Assembly: GCF_002980625.1 (NCBI RefSeq)
Contig: NZ_PVLR01000024.1
Location: 62,001 to 126,000 of the forward strand
DNA length: 64,000 bases
Reading direction: 5' to 3'
DNA from: Malikia spinosa
GTDB taxonomy: Bacteria > Pseudomonadota > Gammaproteobacteria > Burkholderiales > Burkholderiaceae_C
Made by a program: the position numbers and the translations under genes. Each line of letters begins with the position of its first letter. The first letter of the stretch is position 1. Positions 51,524-58,914 of this stretch are shown in pieces. A model generated the notes under the pieces. It saw only the letters and a list, made by a program, of their open reading frames with translations, was not told where the DNA came from and searched no databases.

Positions 51524-51626
51524 ACCAAATTTGCAATGTGTGTCTAGATCGTGGGGGCTTGGCAGAGGCTGGAAGCCCCTTGACGCTCCGACGGGCTTCG
51601 TGGTCGCGCCATGGAGTGAGCAAAGG

Positions 51627-52301
51627 TCACCGCCTGATCGCCCCGCGCCGCACCCGGCCGGCCACCAGCTGGATGCGCAAGATCTCAGCCAGCGGGATGG
51701 TCAGCGGGCCGAAGTGGTTGTTGATCGACAGCAGTTGCACCTCGCCGTCGCGCGCCCAGTTGAGCTCCTTGAGCAGCTTGCGGCCGTCGTGCAGGGCCAC
51801 CACCACATCATCACCGGGTTGGGCTTCGAGGCTGGGCTCTACCACCACGAACTCGCCCGCCCGATAGCGTGGGTGCATGGAATCGCCGCGCACGCGCAGC
51901 GCGTAGGCACACGGATCGCTGGTGGGGTAGTCCACCACGCCCTCGCCATGACCGACCGGGTAGTCCAGCTCGGTCAGGTAGCCGTCGTCGCCGCCCTTGA
52001 CCTCGCCGACGACGGGGATCTCGCGCGTAGGCTTTACGGCTGGTCCCGCTTCCACGTTGGGCTCCACTCTGCGGCCTTCCGGCAGCATATCTCCTTCGCC
52101 GCTCTCCAGCCAGCGGGGGTCTATGCCGAACAGCTTGTTGGCCTTCAGGATGCCCTGCTTCGATATTCCGCGACTTTTCCAGTTTGTGATGGTGGCTGCG
52201 CTCTCACCCAGGAACTGAGCTGCCTTCCCTGGCTCTTTGTAGCCGTCTATTTTTGCCAGCTCAACCAGAGCATCAAAGAGGCGTTTTGTCGTCGCATGCA
52301 T
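51627..52301 (-). CDS. CI-like phage repressor with S24 peptidase domain
   Basis: A 224-residue repressor. The N-terminal helix-turn-helix (KEPGKAAQFLGESAATITNW, KSRGISKQGILKAN) is CI-like; the C-terminal S24 domain has the catalytic Ser141 in VRGDSMHPRY and Lys in DGRKLLKEL, so it should cleave itself after DNA damage via RecA. I chose the ATG at 52301; the ATG at 52319 lies beside the operator without a ribosome site. It maintains lysogeny and faces the cro-like gene across 71 bp. Confidence 0.93.
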   Translation of the reverse strand: MHATTKRLFDALVELAKIDGYKEPGKAAQFLGESAATITNWKSRGISKQGILKANKLFGIDPRWLESGEGDMLPEGRRVEPNVEAGPAVKPTREIPVVGEVKGGDDGYLTELDYPVGHGEGVVDYPTSDPCAYALRVRGDSMHPRYRAGEFVVVEPSLEAQPGDDVVVALHDGRKLLKELNWARDGEVQLLSINNHFGPLTIPLAEILRIQLVAGRVRRGAIRR

Positions 52302-52320
52302 CCCTGTATTTTTCAACATA

Positions 52321-52363
52321 ATGTTTAAACATGACGTTGACTTAAAGGTAAACATGATGTTTA
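52321..52363. promoter_or_regulatory. CI/Cro operator region and cro promoter
   Basis: Two perfect palindromes: ATGTTTAAACAT at 52321-52332 and TAAACAT-G-ATGTTTA at 52349-52363. A plus-strand promoter TTGACT (52337-52342), 17-bp spacer, TTTAAT (52360-52365) overlaps the second palindrome, so repressor binding there would block it. Initiation would be at about 52372. Confidence 0.75.
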
Positions 52364-52372
52364 ATGTGCTCC

Positions 52373-52630
52373 ATGAAAGACGCCGAAACCATAAAGTCTC
52401 TTGGGGGACCGACAGCAGTCGCCAGGCTTCTCGGTCTAGAAATGCCGGACGGATCACGTCGCGTCCACAACTGGATCAAGCGTGGGATACCGGCGGCCAT
52501 CAAGGTAAAGCACCCGGAAATATTCCTGAAGGCATACGACCACCCGTCAGCCTTCAGCGATGTCATGCCGCTTCACCCAACCCCGGCTGGCTCGGATATC
52601 GAAACGGCTGCGGCCGGGAAGGGGGCGTGA
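52373..52630 (+). CDS. Cro/YdaS-like regulator
   Basis: An 85-residue DNA-binding protein: MKDAETIKSLGGPTAVARLL, RRVHNWIKRGIPAAIKVKHP then EIFLKA. The helix-turn-helix of the YdaS/Cro kind is clear. It diverges from the repressor and starts the plus-strand early operon. No ribosome site precedes the ATG and the mapped promoter would start the mRNA next to it, so translation may be leaderless. A GGCCGGGxAGGGGGCGTGA sequence at its end carries the ribosome site of the next gene. Confidence 0.85.
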   Translation: MKDAETIKSLGGPTAVARLLGLEMPDGSRRVHNWIKRGIPAAIKVKHPEIFLKAYDHPSAFSDVMPLHPTPAGSDIETAAAGKGA

Positions 52631-52631
52631 G

Positions 52632-52892
52632 ATGAAGCCGAAGAAGGTTATCGCATGGCGACGCCGAGCTGCGGCTGCCGAGGCGCTGGCTCGTGAGGCG
52701 CAGCTGACCGCGCGCTCTGTCGAGTTCCAAAAGGTCGTGGCAGAGGCTTTGCTGAGAGAGCTGCACGGCTTGCGTTTTGAAGTCGAGGTCCTGCGCGACG
52801 ATCTCAGGCATCGCACCATGATAGGCGGGATGGTGTTTCCTATCACCTCGGCGGGTGCGACTCGTCCTGCTGATGACGGAGTGTCGCAATGA
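52632..52892 (+). CDS. Small phage protein (86 aa)
   Basis: An 86-residue basic, helical protein: MKPKKVIAWRRRAAAAEALA, LLRELHGLRFEVEVLRDDLR. AGGGGGCGTGA gives a ribosome site, and it follows the cro stop by one base. Its 3-prime end overlaps the convergent 74-aa gene by 50 bp. Function unknown. Confidence 0.6.
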   Translation: MKPKKVIAWRRRAAAAEALAREAQLTARSVEFQKVVAEALLRELHGLRFEVEVLRDDLRHRTMIGGMVFPITSAGATRPADDGVSQ

Positions 52893-53067
52893 CGCTGGCA
52901 ACCCCCTCGAGCTCCTCCAGGGCCAATTTGGCCAATTCGTCCCAGCGTTGCCTCCTGAAGACTTCGACCTCCTCGGCGGTCATGTCTCTCGTCATGGCTC
53001 TGGCCATCTCTATTCTGCGCTTGCCAATTTCTGCTGCAAGCAAGAGTTCTTCTGTCGTGAATTTCAT
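52843..53067 (-). CDS. Small phage protein (74 aa), antisense orientation
   Basis: A 74-residue helical protein: MKFTTEELLLAAEIGKRRIE, MARAMTRDMTAEEVEVFRRQ, LAKLALEELEGVASVIATLR. AAGGA lies seven bases before the ATG but would be inside a 10-bp RNA helix of its leader. It runs against the cro operon and overlaps the previous gene by 50 bp. Function unknown. Confidence 0.6.
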   Translation of the reverse strand: MKFTTEELLLAAEIGKRRIEMARAMTRDMTAEEVEVFRRQRWDELAKLALEELEGVASVIATLRHQQDESHPPR

Positions 53068-53134
53068 GGGTCGGTCCTTTTCTGGTGAACGTTGGCAGAG
53101 TGAGAACTCCAATGGTAGCCGACTGGACCGACCC
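53068..53134 (-). promoter_or_regulatory. Leader RNA that can sequester the ribosome-binding site (copy A)
   Basis: GGGTCGGTCC (53125-53134, minus reading) pairs perfectly with GGACCGACCC (53068-53077) across a 47-nt loop. The second arm includes part of the AAGGA ribosome site and ends directly at the ATG. A hairpin CCGGCC-GT-GGCCGG and an A-run lie just upstream, as in copy B. Confidence 0.7.
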
Positions 53135-53169
53135 GCCATTTTTCCGGCCACGGCCGGGCAGGGGGCGTG

Positions 53170-53472
53170 ATGTTGAAGTCCATGCGCGCAGTGGACCTGC
53201 TGGCTGACGAGCTACCCGACCGCCATGCGCTGAAGATCCAGATCGACACCGACCAGGCGCTCGCTGACCTGGATCTACTTGCCAAGACGGCCGCGCGATC
53301 GCCGCAGCTTCGCCAGCGATTGCTCGACCTTGGCGATCTCGGCGCGTATCTGCGTTTTGCCCAGGTCGAACTCGCTGCCGCAGAACCGGCAAGGCAGCTT
53401 CTATACCGCCTGGAGCTTTGCGGCCGTCTCGATGATCTTGTGCTGGCAGTGCGAGCAGGGAGTGTGAGATGA
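53170..53472 (+). CDS. Hypothetical phage protein (100 aa)
   Basis: A 100-residue helical protein: MLKSMRAVDLLADELPDRHA, IQIDTDQALADLDLLAKTAA. The ribosome site AGGGGGCGTG and its context repeat those of the 86-aa gene at 52632. Its stop overlaps the next ATG. Function unknown. Confidence 0.58.
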   Translation: MLKSMRAVDLLADELPDRHALKIQIDTDQALADLDLLAKTAARSPQLRQRLLDLGDLGAYLRFAQVELAAAEPARQLLYRLELCGRLDDLVLAVRAGSVR

Positions 53473-53663
53473 CACCCACCCTTACCCCCGAGCAGGACCA
53501 TGCTTTGACGCTGGTACGGGAATGCTTCGGCGGTTTGTCCGATGAGTTCCTGCGCTTCTGCCGTTTCCTGGTGGAGCACAAGCAGGGGCAGGAGTGGAAG
53601 GACGAGCCTATTCCGCCTGGCGCTTGGGCGTCAGCAGCACGTACTCCACCTCCCGGCCGTTGA
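53469..53663 (+). CDS. Small phage protein (64 aa)
   Basis: A 64-residue protein: MTPTLTPEQDHALTLVRECF, GGLSDEFLRFCRFLVEHKQG. It overlaps the previous gene by 4 bp and the convergent 79-aa gene by 56 bp. Function unknown. Confidence 0.55.
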   Translation: MTPTLTPEQDHALTLVRECFGGLSDEFLRFCRFLVEHKQGQEWKDEPIPPGAWASAARTPPPGR

Positions 53664-53847
53664 TGCGCTGCCAGTCCGACACGGCCCGTATACCCATGCC
53701 TGCAAAGCAGCTCACCATGGCATCCCATCCATCCTCCGGCGTGCCGGCTCTGAAGTACGCGTTGCGCAGCATCAGCCAGAGTGTTTCGGCGTGGCCGTTG
53801 CGCTTGGCCTCTGCTGCCAAGTGGTCGATCTCGTTGCCTGCTTTCAT
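53608..53847 (-). CDS. Small phage protein (79 aa), antisense orientation
   Basis: A 79-residue protein: MKAGNEIDHLAAEAKRNGHA, LWLMLRNAYFRAGTPEDGWD, IRAVSDWQRINGREVEYVLL. The AAGGA before the ATG lies in a leader helix (copy B). Overlaps the convergent 64-aa gene. Function unknown, but the leader is shared with the 74-aa gene. Confidence 0.6.
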   Translation of the reverse strand: MKAGNEIDHLAAEAKRNGHAETLWLMLRNAYFRAGTPEDGWDAMVSCFAGMGIRAVSDWQRINGREVEYVLLTPKRQAE

Positions 53848-53908
53848 GGGCCGATCCTTCCTTCGATGGGTGTGTGAGAGCTTCCATCGTACCGGGCTGG
53901 ACCGGCCC
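53848..53908 (-). promoter_or_regulatory. Leader RNA that can sequester the ribosome-binding site (copy B)
   Basis: GGGCCGGTCC (53899-53908, minus reading) pairs with GGATCGGCCC (53848-53857) through ten pairs, one being G-U, across a 41-nt loop. Relative to copy A, a T-A pair became C-G and a G-C pair became G-U, so pairing is kept although the sequence changed. An upstream hairpin (GCTGCC/GGCAGC with an inner GCCA/TGGC) and AAAAAA-TGGCGGG precede it. Confidence 0.7.
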
Positions 53909-54057
53909 GCCATTTTTTCTGCTGCCCGCCAGGCTTGGCTGGCAGCGTGCAACGGTTTCCACCGGGTGGACGCGACCGATCGCGTTGGCCTGGACGCGGC
54001 GGAGCGCTCCTGCCCGCCCTTCGACCAGGTCGGTGGTTTTTTCTTTGGAGCAGCCGC

Positions 54058-54291
54058 TCATGTCAACTGCTCAACCAGGCGGTCGAGGGCGGCGAGTTGC
54101 TGTGCAGATGCAGATCCGCTCCGGCGCATGTGCGCGCCGGCCAGTCTGGTCCATGTGGCCAGCAGGGTCGCGGTGATGGCGGGCTCCGTCTCAAGCAGCA
54201 GCACCAACTGTTGCAGGAACAGTTCGATGGCGTCCACCCGATCCTCGATGGAGGGGAGTGGCGATTGATTAGCAAGGGAGGCGTGGCTCAT
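54058..54291 (-). CDS. Small helical phage protein (77 aa)
   Basis: A 77-residue protein: MSHASLANQSPLPSIEDRVD, AIELFLQQLVLLLETEPAIT, RRSGSASAQQLAALDRLVEQ. AAGGA lies nine bases upstream of the ATG. It is helical and antisense to the leader of the CII gene. Function unknown. Confidence 0.58.
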   Translation of the reverse strand: MSHASLANQSPLPSIEDRVDAIELFLQQLVLLLETEPAITATLLATWTRLAGAHMRRSGSASAQQLAALDRLVEQLT

Positions 54292-54330
54292 GGCGGCGTG
54301 TCCTTTCAATGGTTTAGCAGGAGCGATTTC

Positions 54331-54861
54331 ATGAAAACAACTATCTCAATTTCTGGCTCATCCTCAAACGTTAATTCGGAGTGGGGGGAGTACATCAGGA
54401 CAAGCATCGACGTGCTTGATGCGGCCTATCACACGGCGCACCGCTTCCCGGGCGGTGTGCCTGCGCTGGCGGGGCGCATGGGCATAGTCCCAGGCGTGCT
54501 GCAGAACAAGGTCAACGCCAGCAACACCTCTCACCACCTCACCTTGCGCGAGGCCATGGCCATGCAGGAGATCACCGGCGACGTGGCGATCCTGCATGCC
54601 ATGGCCGACGCGCTGGGCTACGTGTGCGTGCGCGGCACGCCCGCCAACCCCGAGAACCTGCAGGCCCTCCATTGGCAGATGGTCTCCGCGTATGCCGATC
54701 TGGGGCACTCGATCGTCGACGCGATATCGGCTGGGGCTGTGTCCCGGAACGCCATGCGTCGCTGCGAGGCAATGGCAGCCGAGCTGTCGTCCGCGATCAA
54801 TGCGGTGCTGGGCTCCTTGCGTGCCCGCATGCCGTCGCCACCCAAGGGCAGTGAAAAATGA
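54331..54861 (+). CDS. Phage regulatory CII-family protein
   Basis: A 176-residue protein with AGGAG upstream. IRTSIDVLDAAYHTAHRFPG, GVPALAGRMGIVPGVLQNKV, HHLTLREAMAMQEITGDVAI and LHAMADALGYVCVR follow the pattern of the CP76-like CII regulators. These activate the lysogenic promoters. It starts the replication operon and overlaps a 57-codon gene by 4 bp. Confidence 0.88.
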   Translation: MKTTISISGSSSNVNSEWGEYIRTSIDVLDAAYHTAHRFPGGVPALAGRMGIVPGVLQNKVNASNTSHHLTLREAMAMQEITGDVAILHAMADALGYVCVRGTPANPENLQALHWQMVSAYADLGHSIVDAISAGAVSRNAMRRCEAMAAELSSAINAVLGSLRARMPSPPKGSEK

Positions 54862-55031
54862 TCGCGCAGCCCCCCTCCCCCTGGTTTGAGAGAGCGCACA
54901 GGTGTGCGAAACGCGGCTCTGTTCCTGCAGCGATGCGGGGTCATGCCGGTCGTGGGTCCTCCCCCGCGGATACCTATGCGGGTAATTCGAGCCCCTCTGT
55001 CTGTGTAGTCAGTGAGTGGAGGACTTACTGA
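54858..55031 (+). CDS. Small phage protein (57 aa)
   Basis: A 57-residue frame overlapping the CII stop (ATGA) and ending immediately before the primase ATG: SPWFERAHRCAKRGSVPAAM and RGHAGRGSSPADTYAGNSS. The W-F-E-R-A-x-R-x-A-x-R-G-x-V-P-x-A-M-R-G-H core is one I recall from small phage proteins, so it is likely real. The ribosome site of the primase gene (GGAGG) lies within its end. Confidence 0.6.
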   Translation: MIAQPPSPWFERAHRCAKRGSVPAAMRGHAGRGSSPADTYAGNSSPSVCVVSEWRTY

Positions 55032-57461
55032 ATGGCGTCGAACTACGAGGATGTGCTCGGCCAGCTGCGCGCCGCTGGCTTGCTGGTCGACAGCCTGGAG
55101 GTGGGGCGTCTGCGCCGTTGCAAGGTCGACGGGGACCGCGAGCGACGCGGCTGGTACCACCTGCACGAGATGCGCCTGCAGACCGGCGACGACTTGATCG
55201 TCGGCAGCTATGGCATCTGGCGTGGCGCCGAGAACAACGCGGTCAAGGTTGAGCTGCGCAGCACGGCACTGAGCCAGGAGCAGCGTGACAGCCTGCGCAA
55301 GCGCCTGGCCGAGGACCGACGTCTGGCTGAGGCGGCCCGCCAGGCGGACGCGAACCGCGCAGCGAACAGGGCGGCAGCAGCGTGGAAGCGCTGTTCGGAG
55401 GATGGCGACTGCGAGTACCTGCACCGGAAGGCGGTGGGCGCTCATGGCGTTCGCTTCAGCCCGCAGGGTGCGATGGTGGTTCCGCTGCTCGACGTGGGCG
55501 GCAAGATCCACGGTCTGCAGATCGTGCGCGGCAAGCAGGCCGGATCTGCCAGGCGCCTGGAAAAGGAATACTGGCCGCAGGGCCTGATCAAGAAGGGGCA
55601 CTTCCATCTGATCGGCATGCCGGGTCCGATCATCCTGGTGGCCGAGGGCTACGCGACGGCAGCGAGCCTGTTCGAGGCGACGGGCCTGTGCGTGGCGGTG
55701 GCCTTCGACGCCAACAACCTGGCGCCGGTGGCTGCAGCGCTGCACAAGCGCTACAAGGCGGCGCGCATTCTGGTCTGCGCTGACGACGACGAGGCCCAGA
55801 AGTGCCAGAACAGCGCCTGCCGCCAACGCGTCTGGCTTTCCGACGGTCCTGATTGCCCGCACTGCGGCGAGCCGCACAAGGCAGGCAATGCCGGGATCTC
55901 GTGTGCCAGCAGCGCTGCGATGGAGGTCGGAGGAGCATGGGTTGCGCCCATGTTCGCCGACCAGCCCGCGCGGCGCTTGGCCTGGCTCGAAAAGGGGTCG
56001 AAGCTCAGCGACTTCAACGATCTGCACCAGGCCGAGGGCTTGCATGTCGTTCGCACGCAGATCGAGGCCCGCCTCACGGTGTTGGGCTGGCGGATCGCCC
56101 AGGTCGTCCAGCGCGCTGCCCAGCCCAAGGGGGAGGGGGGCGTGCCGGAAAAGGACCCGCTGCGCCCCATCGATTCCCTGGATGAGCTGCTCGAGCGCTT
56201 CGCCCTGGTCTATGGCCAGGGTGGCACGGTGTTCGACCATCAGGAGCACTGCCTGGTCACGCTGAGCGACATGCGCGACGCCTGCCTGAAGCGCGAGCTG
56301 CACCGGGCCTGGGCCGAGCATCCGGACAAGTCGATGGTGCGCGTGACTGAGGTCGGCTTCGACCCGGCCGGTACCGACCCCAACATCCGCTGCAATTTGT
56401 GGTCGGGCTGGCCGACGACGCCGCGGGCGGGCAACTGCCAGAACCTGCTGGACCTGTTGCGCTACATGTGTGCGGCTGACAGCCGGCCTGAAGAGCTGTA
56501 TCAGTGGGCGCTGCGCTGGCTGGCCTATCCGATCCAGCACCCTGGCGCCAAGATGAAGACCACCCTGGTGATCCACGGACCGCAGGGCACCGGCAAGAAC
56601 ATGTTCTTCGAGGCCATCATGGCCATCTACGGTCGCTATGGCCGGGTGATTGACCAAAGTGCGATCGAGGACAAGTTCAACGACTGGGCCAGCCGCCGGC
56701 TGTTCCTGATCGCCGACGAGGTGGTGGCCAGGTCGGACCTGTATCACATCAAGAACAAGCTCAAGGCCTTCATCACCGGGGAGTGGATTCGCATCAACCC
56801 CAAGAACATGGCGGCCTACGAGGAGCGCAACCATGTCAACATGGTCTTCCTCTCCAACGAGGCCATGCCCGTGGTGCTGGAGGAGGATGACCGCCGGCAT
56901 GCGGTGATCTGGACGCCCGAGAAGCTCAGCCCCGAGTTCTACGCCGCCGTGAAGGCCGAGATCGATGCCGGCGGCATAGCCGCTCTGCATCACTACCTGC
57001 TGCATCTGGATCTGGGGAGTTTCAACAGCGCCACGCTGCCGCCGATGACGGATGCCAAGCGCGAGTTGATCGACCTGAGCCTGGACAGCCCCAGCCGGTT
57101 CATCCTGGCCTTCGAGTCCGGCGACGTGGCGGGCTTTCCCGCCAAGCGGGCACCGGCCCTGCTGACGCCCTGCCTCGGCCAGGACCTGTATGACCTCTAT
57201 GCCGCCTGGTGTCACCACGCGGGACTCAAGGCCTTGAACCAGCCGCGCTTTGCCAACGCTGTCATGCGCAAGCACAAGGGCGTTTCGCTGCGCAAGCGCT
57301 ACGACAGTGGTGCCGGCACTAAGGGCCCTAGCGCCATCACCTACCTGCCTGGCGGTCATGAGGCCCCAGTGGGGAGCAGCGAGACCGTGTGGCTGGGCGA
57401 GCGTATCGAGGTCTTCCGCACCGCGCTCAAGGACTACAAGGGCATGAGTTTCAGGGCATGA
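55032..57461 (+). CDS. Phage primase-helicase (Toprim plus SF3-like ATPase)
   Basis: An 809-residue replication protein. Residues about 110-330 include a Toprim domain: VAEGYATAASLFEATG near 203 and the acidic LVCADDDEAQ at 248-256. Between this and the usual glycine-rich GNAGISCASSAA lies an insert with Cys258, Cys263, Cys275 and Cys278 (CPHCGEPH), a probable zinc ribbon. The C-terminal ATPase has Walker A GPQGTGKN (516-523), FLIADEVVARSDLYHIKNKL (Walker B and sensor) and FLSNEAMPVVLEEDDRRH. It is expected to prime and unwind phage DNA, perhaps at the iteron-like array directly downstream. Confidence 0.92.
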   Translation: MASNYEDVLGQLRAAGLLVDSLEVGRLRRCKVDGDRERRGWYHLHEMRLQTGDDLIVGSYGIWRGAENNAVKVELRSTALSQEQRDSLRKRLAEDRRLAEAARQADANRAANRAAAAWKRCSEDGDCEYLHRKAVGAHGVRFSPQGAMVVPLLDVGGKIHGLQIVRGKQAGSARRLEKEYWPQGLIKKGHFHLIGMPGPIILVAEGYATAASLFEATGLCVAVAFDANNLAPVAAALHKRYKAARILVCADDDEAQKCQNSACRQRVWLSDGPDCPHCGEPHKAGNAGISCASSAAMEVGGAWVAPMFADQPARRLAWLEKGSKLSDFNDLHQAEGLHVVRTQIEARLTVLGWRIAQVVQRAAQPKGEGGVPEKDPLRPIDSLDELLERFALVYGQGGTVFDHQEHCLVTLSDMRDACLKRELHRAWAEHPDKSMVRVTEVGFDPAGTDPNIRCNLWSGWPTTPRAGNCQNLLDLLRYMCAADSRPEELYQWALRWLAYPIQHPGAKMKTTLVIHGPQGTGKNMFFEAIMAIYGRYGRVIDQSAIEDKFNDWASRRLFLIADEVVARSDLYHIKNKLKAFITGEWIRINPKNMAAYEERNHVNMVFLSNEAMPVVLEEDDRRHAVIWTPEKLSPEFYAAVKAEIDAGGIAALHHYLLHLDLGSFNSATLPPMTDAKRELIDLSLDSPSRFILAFESGDVAGFPAKRAPALLTPCLGQDLYDLYAAWCHHAGLKALNQPRFANAVMRKHKGVSLRKRYDSGAGTKGPSAITYLPGGHEAPVGSSETVWLGERIEVFRTALKDYKGMSFRA

Positions 57462-57492
57462 CCACCATGAAAACCTCCATTCGTCCTGTTCT

Positions 57493-57738
57493 GTGCGGTA
57501 TGTGCGGTATCAAGTGCGGTATTCCGTGCGGTGCTAAGTCATTGATTTTTATTGCTTGTGCGGTATGTGCGGTATCAGCCTTTACACGGGCGTGCAGGCG
57601 GGCGTGCGCGTACACATGCAGGCGCGCACATGCCTGCACACATTCGCATACCGCACATACCGCACACACCGCACACGCCTTGCACATCAAGCACTTACGC
57701 GATTTCGCATACCGCACACCATCCCCCACATACCGCAC
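57493..57738. repeat. Iteron-like array, possible phage replication origin
   Basis: The 9-mer GTGCGGTAT occurs in plus orientation at 57493, 57502, 57514, 57558 and 57567 (and as GTGCGGTG at 57526), and in reverse orientation (ATACCGCAC) at 57648, 57657, 57709 and 57730 (and as ACACCGCAC at 57666). Several copies are directly adjacent. Between the two sets is a GC-rich inverted region (GTGCAGGC and GCCTGCAC). Frames through it are low-complexity and not real genes. Confidence 0.75.
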
Positions 57739-57748
57739 AAAGAAAAAA

Positions 57749-57997
57749 ATGGACGAACCAACCTCTACCCGGGTCATTCGCTGCACCGAGGAAAACGTGA
57801 AGGAGTTTCGGCAGGTGGTCAAAGCCTGGCCGGAGCTGCACGACCTGGTGAAGGGCCTCCAGGAGCAAAACCTTTTCCCGGGCCTGCGCGCCATGCAAAT
57901 CACGCTCACCGGCAGCGCTGAGCATGTCGGCAAAGGGTTGGCTGCCCTCCTGCCGGAAAACGCGCCTGTGGCCGCGCAATCCACCCACGCCGGCTGA
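57749..57997 (+). CDS. Small phage protein after the iterons (82 aa)
   Basis: An 82-residue protein: MDEPTSTRVIRCTEENVKEF, ELHDLVKGLQEQNLFPGLRA, MQITLTGSAEHVGKGLAALL. The ATG follows an A-rich AAAGAAAAAAA that could serve as a weak ribosome site. Similar proteins follow primase genes in related prophages, from memory. Function unknown. Confidence 0.7.
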   Translation: MDEPTSTRVIRCTEENVKEFRQVVKAWPELHDLVKGLQEQNLFPGLRAMQITLTGSAEHVGKGLAALLPENAPVAAQSTHAG

Positions 57998-58009
57998 CTG
58001 GGGAACGCC

Positions 58010-58912
58010 ATGAAGATCGACATCAAGATAAACGGCATCGAGAAGGTGAAGAAGGAACTCGAGGCCCTGAGCGGCCCGCAGTTCAAGAGCGCGGTAGCCA
58101 CCACGCTGAACCAGATCGCTGGCCGCTACGCCCGAGGCATCCGGAATGAAATGTCCCGGGTCTTCGACCGTCCCACGCCCTACATCCTGAACAGCGTCAA
58201 GGTCGAAGCGGCGACGTCGTCCAGTCTGACGGTCACCATTTCCCCATCGATCAAGGCGCCATCCGGCGGCAAGGGCGGCAAGATCAGCGTGGACCCTCAG
58301 AAGATTCTGAGCGCACAGGCCTTGGGCGGGGCCCGCAGGGACAAGAAAACCGAAGTCCTGCTGCGTCAGCGCGGCTGGCTGCGCGCCGGCTACCAAACCG
58401 CCATACCCGAGACGCCCTACCCAGGCAGCGACGACGGCCGCGGCAACCTGCGGGGGCCTTTCCTGCGCAGCGTCATGAGCTACCTGCAGATGTACTACGA
58501 GCAGGGCCACTTCCAGAACATGAAGAAGGGCGCAATCGCCAGGAAGGAAGACCGCCGGGCTTACAGCGTGATCGCCACGCGCCGTTCTGGGCGGGACATC
58601 AATGGCGTGGTGTTCTTCATTGCGGGCCCGCAGATGACGCTGCAGATCGAGGGTGGCGAGCGCGCTGTCATGCGAGCGACTGGGGGCTCTCGCTCACGGC
58701 ATTTGCATCCTGGCATCTGGGCCAAGACGGGCGGATCGCGCGGCGCCAAGCTGCAGCCAGTTCTGCTGTTTGTGCGCAGCGGCACCTATCAGCCACGGCT
58801 GGACATGGACAAGATCGCACGCGAGCTGGATGTGCAGGGACTTTTCGCGAAGTGGTTGCGCGGCAACATTCGCGACCAGTACCGGATGATTTCGGTAAAG
58901 GCAGGTGCTTGA
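58010..58912 (+). CDS. Minor tail protein Z-like phage protein
   Basis: A 300-residue protein: MKIDIKINGIEKVKKELEAL, FKSAVATTLNQIAGRYARGI, then RVFDRPTPYILNSVKV. It resembles the GpZ minor tail (tail completion) protein family in its first 150 residues, with many basic residues and RQRGWLRAGYQTAIPETPYP in the middle. Being located before the terminase rather than among tail genes is odd, but seen in prophages. Assignment is by pattern and tentative. Confidence 0.55.
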   Translation: MKIDIKINGIEKVKKELEALSGPQFKSAVATTLNQIAGRYARGIRNEMSRVFDRPTPYILNSVKVEAATSSSLTVTISPSIKAPSGGKGGKISVDPQKILSAQALGGARRDKKTEVLLRQRGWLRAGYQTAIPETPYPGSDDGRGNLRGPFLRSVMSYLQMYYEQGHFQNMKKGAIARKEDRRAYSVIATRRSGRDINGVVFFIAGPQMTLQIEGGERAVMRATGGSRSRHLHPGIWAKTGGSRGAKLQPVLLFVRSGTYQPRLDMDKIARELDVQGLFAKWLRGNIRDQYRMISVKAGA

Positions 58913-58914
58913 TC

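Noticed and set aside
57451-58104. Cys/Ala/Val-rich frames on both strands through 57.5-57.8 kb
   Set aside because: They are translations of the GTGCGGTAT repeats; periodic low complexity (CAVCAV, RTYRT) shows repeat DNA rather than protein.
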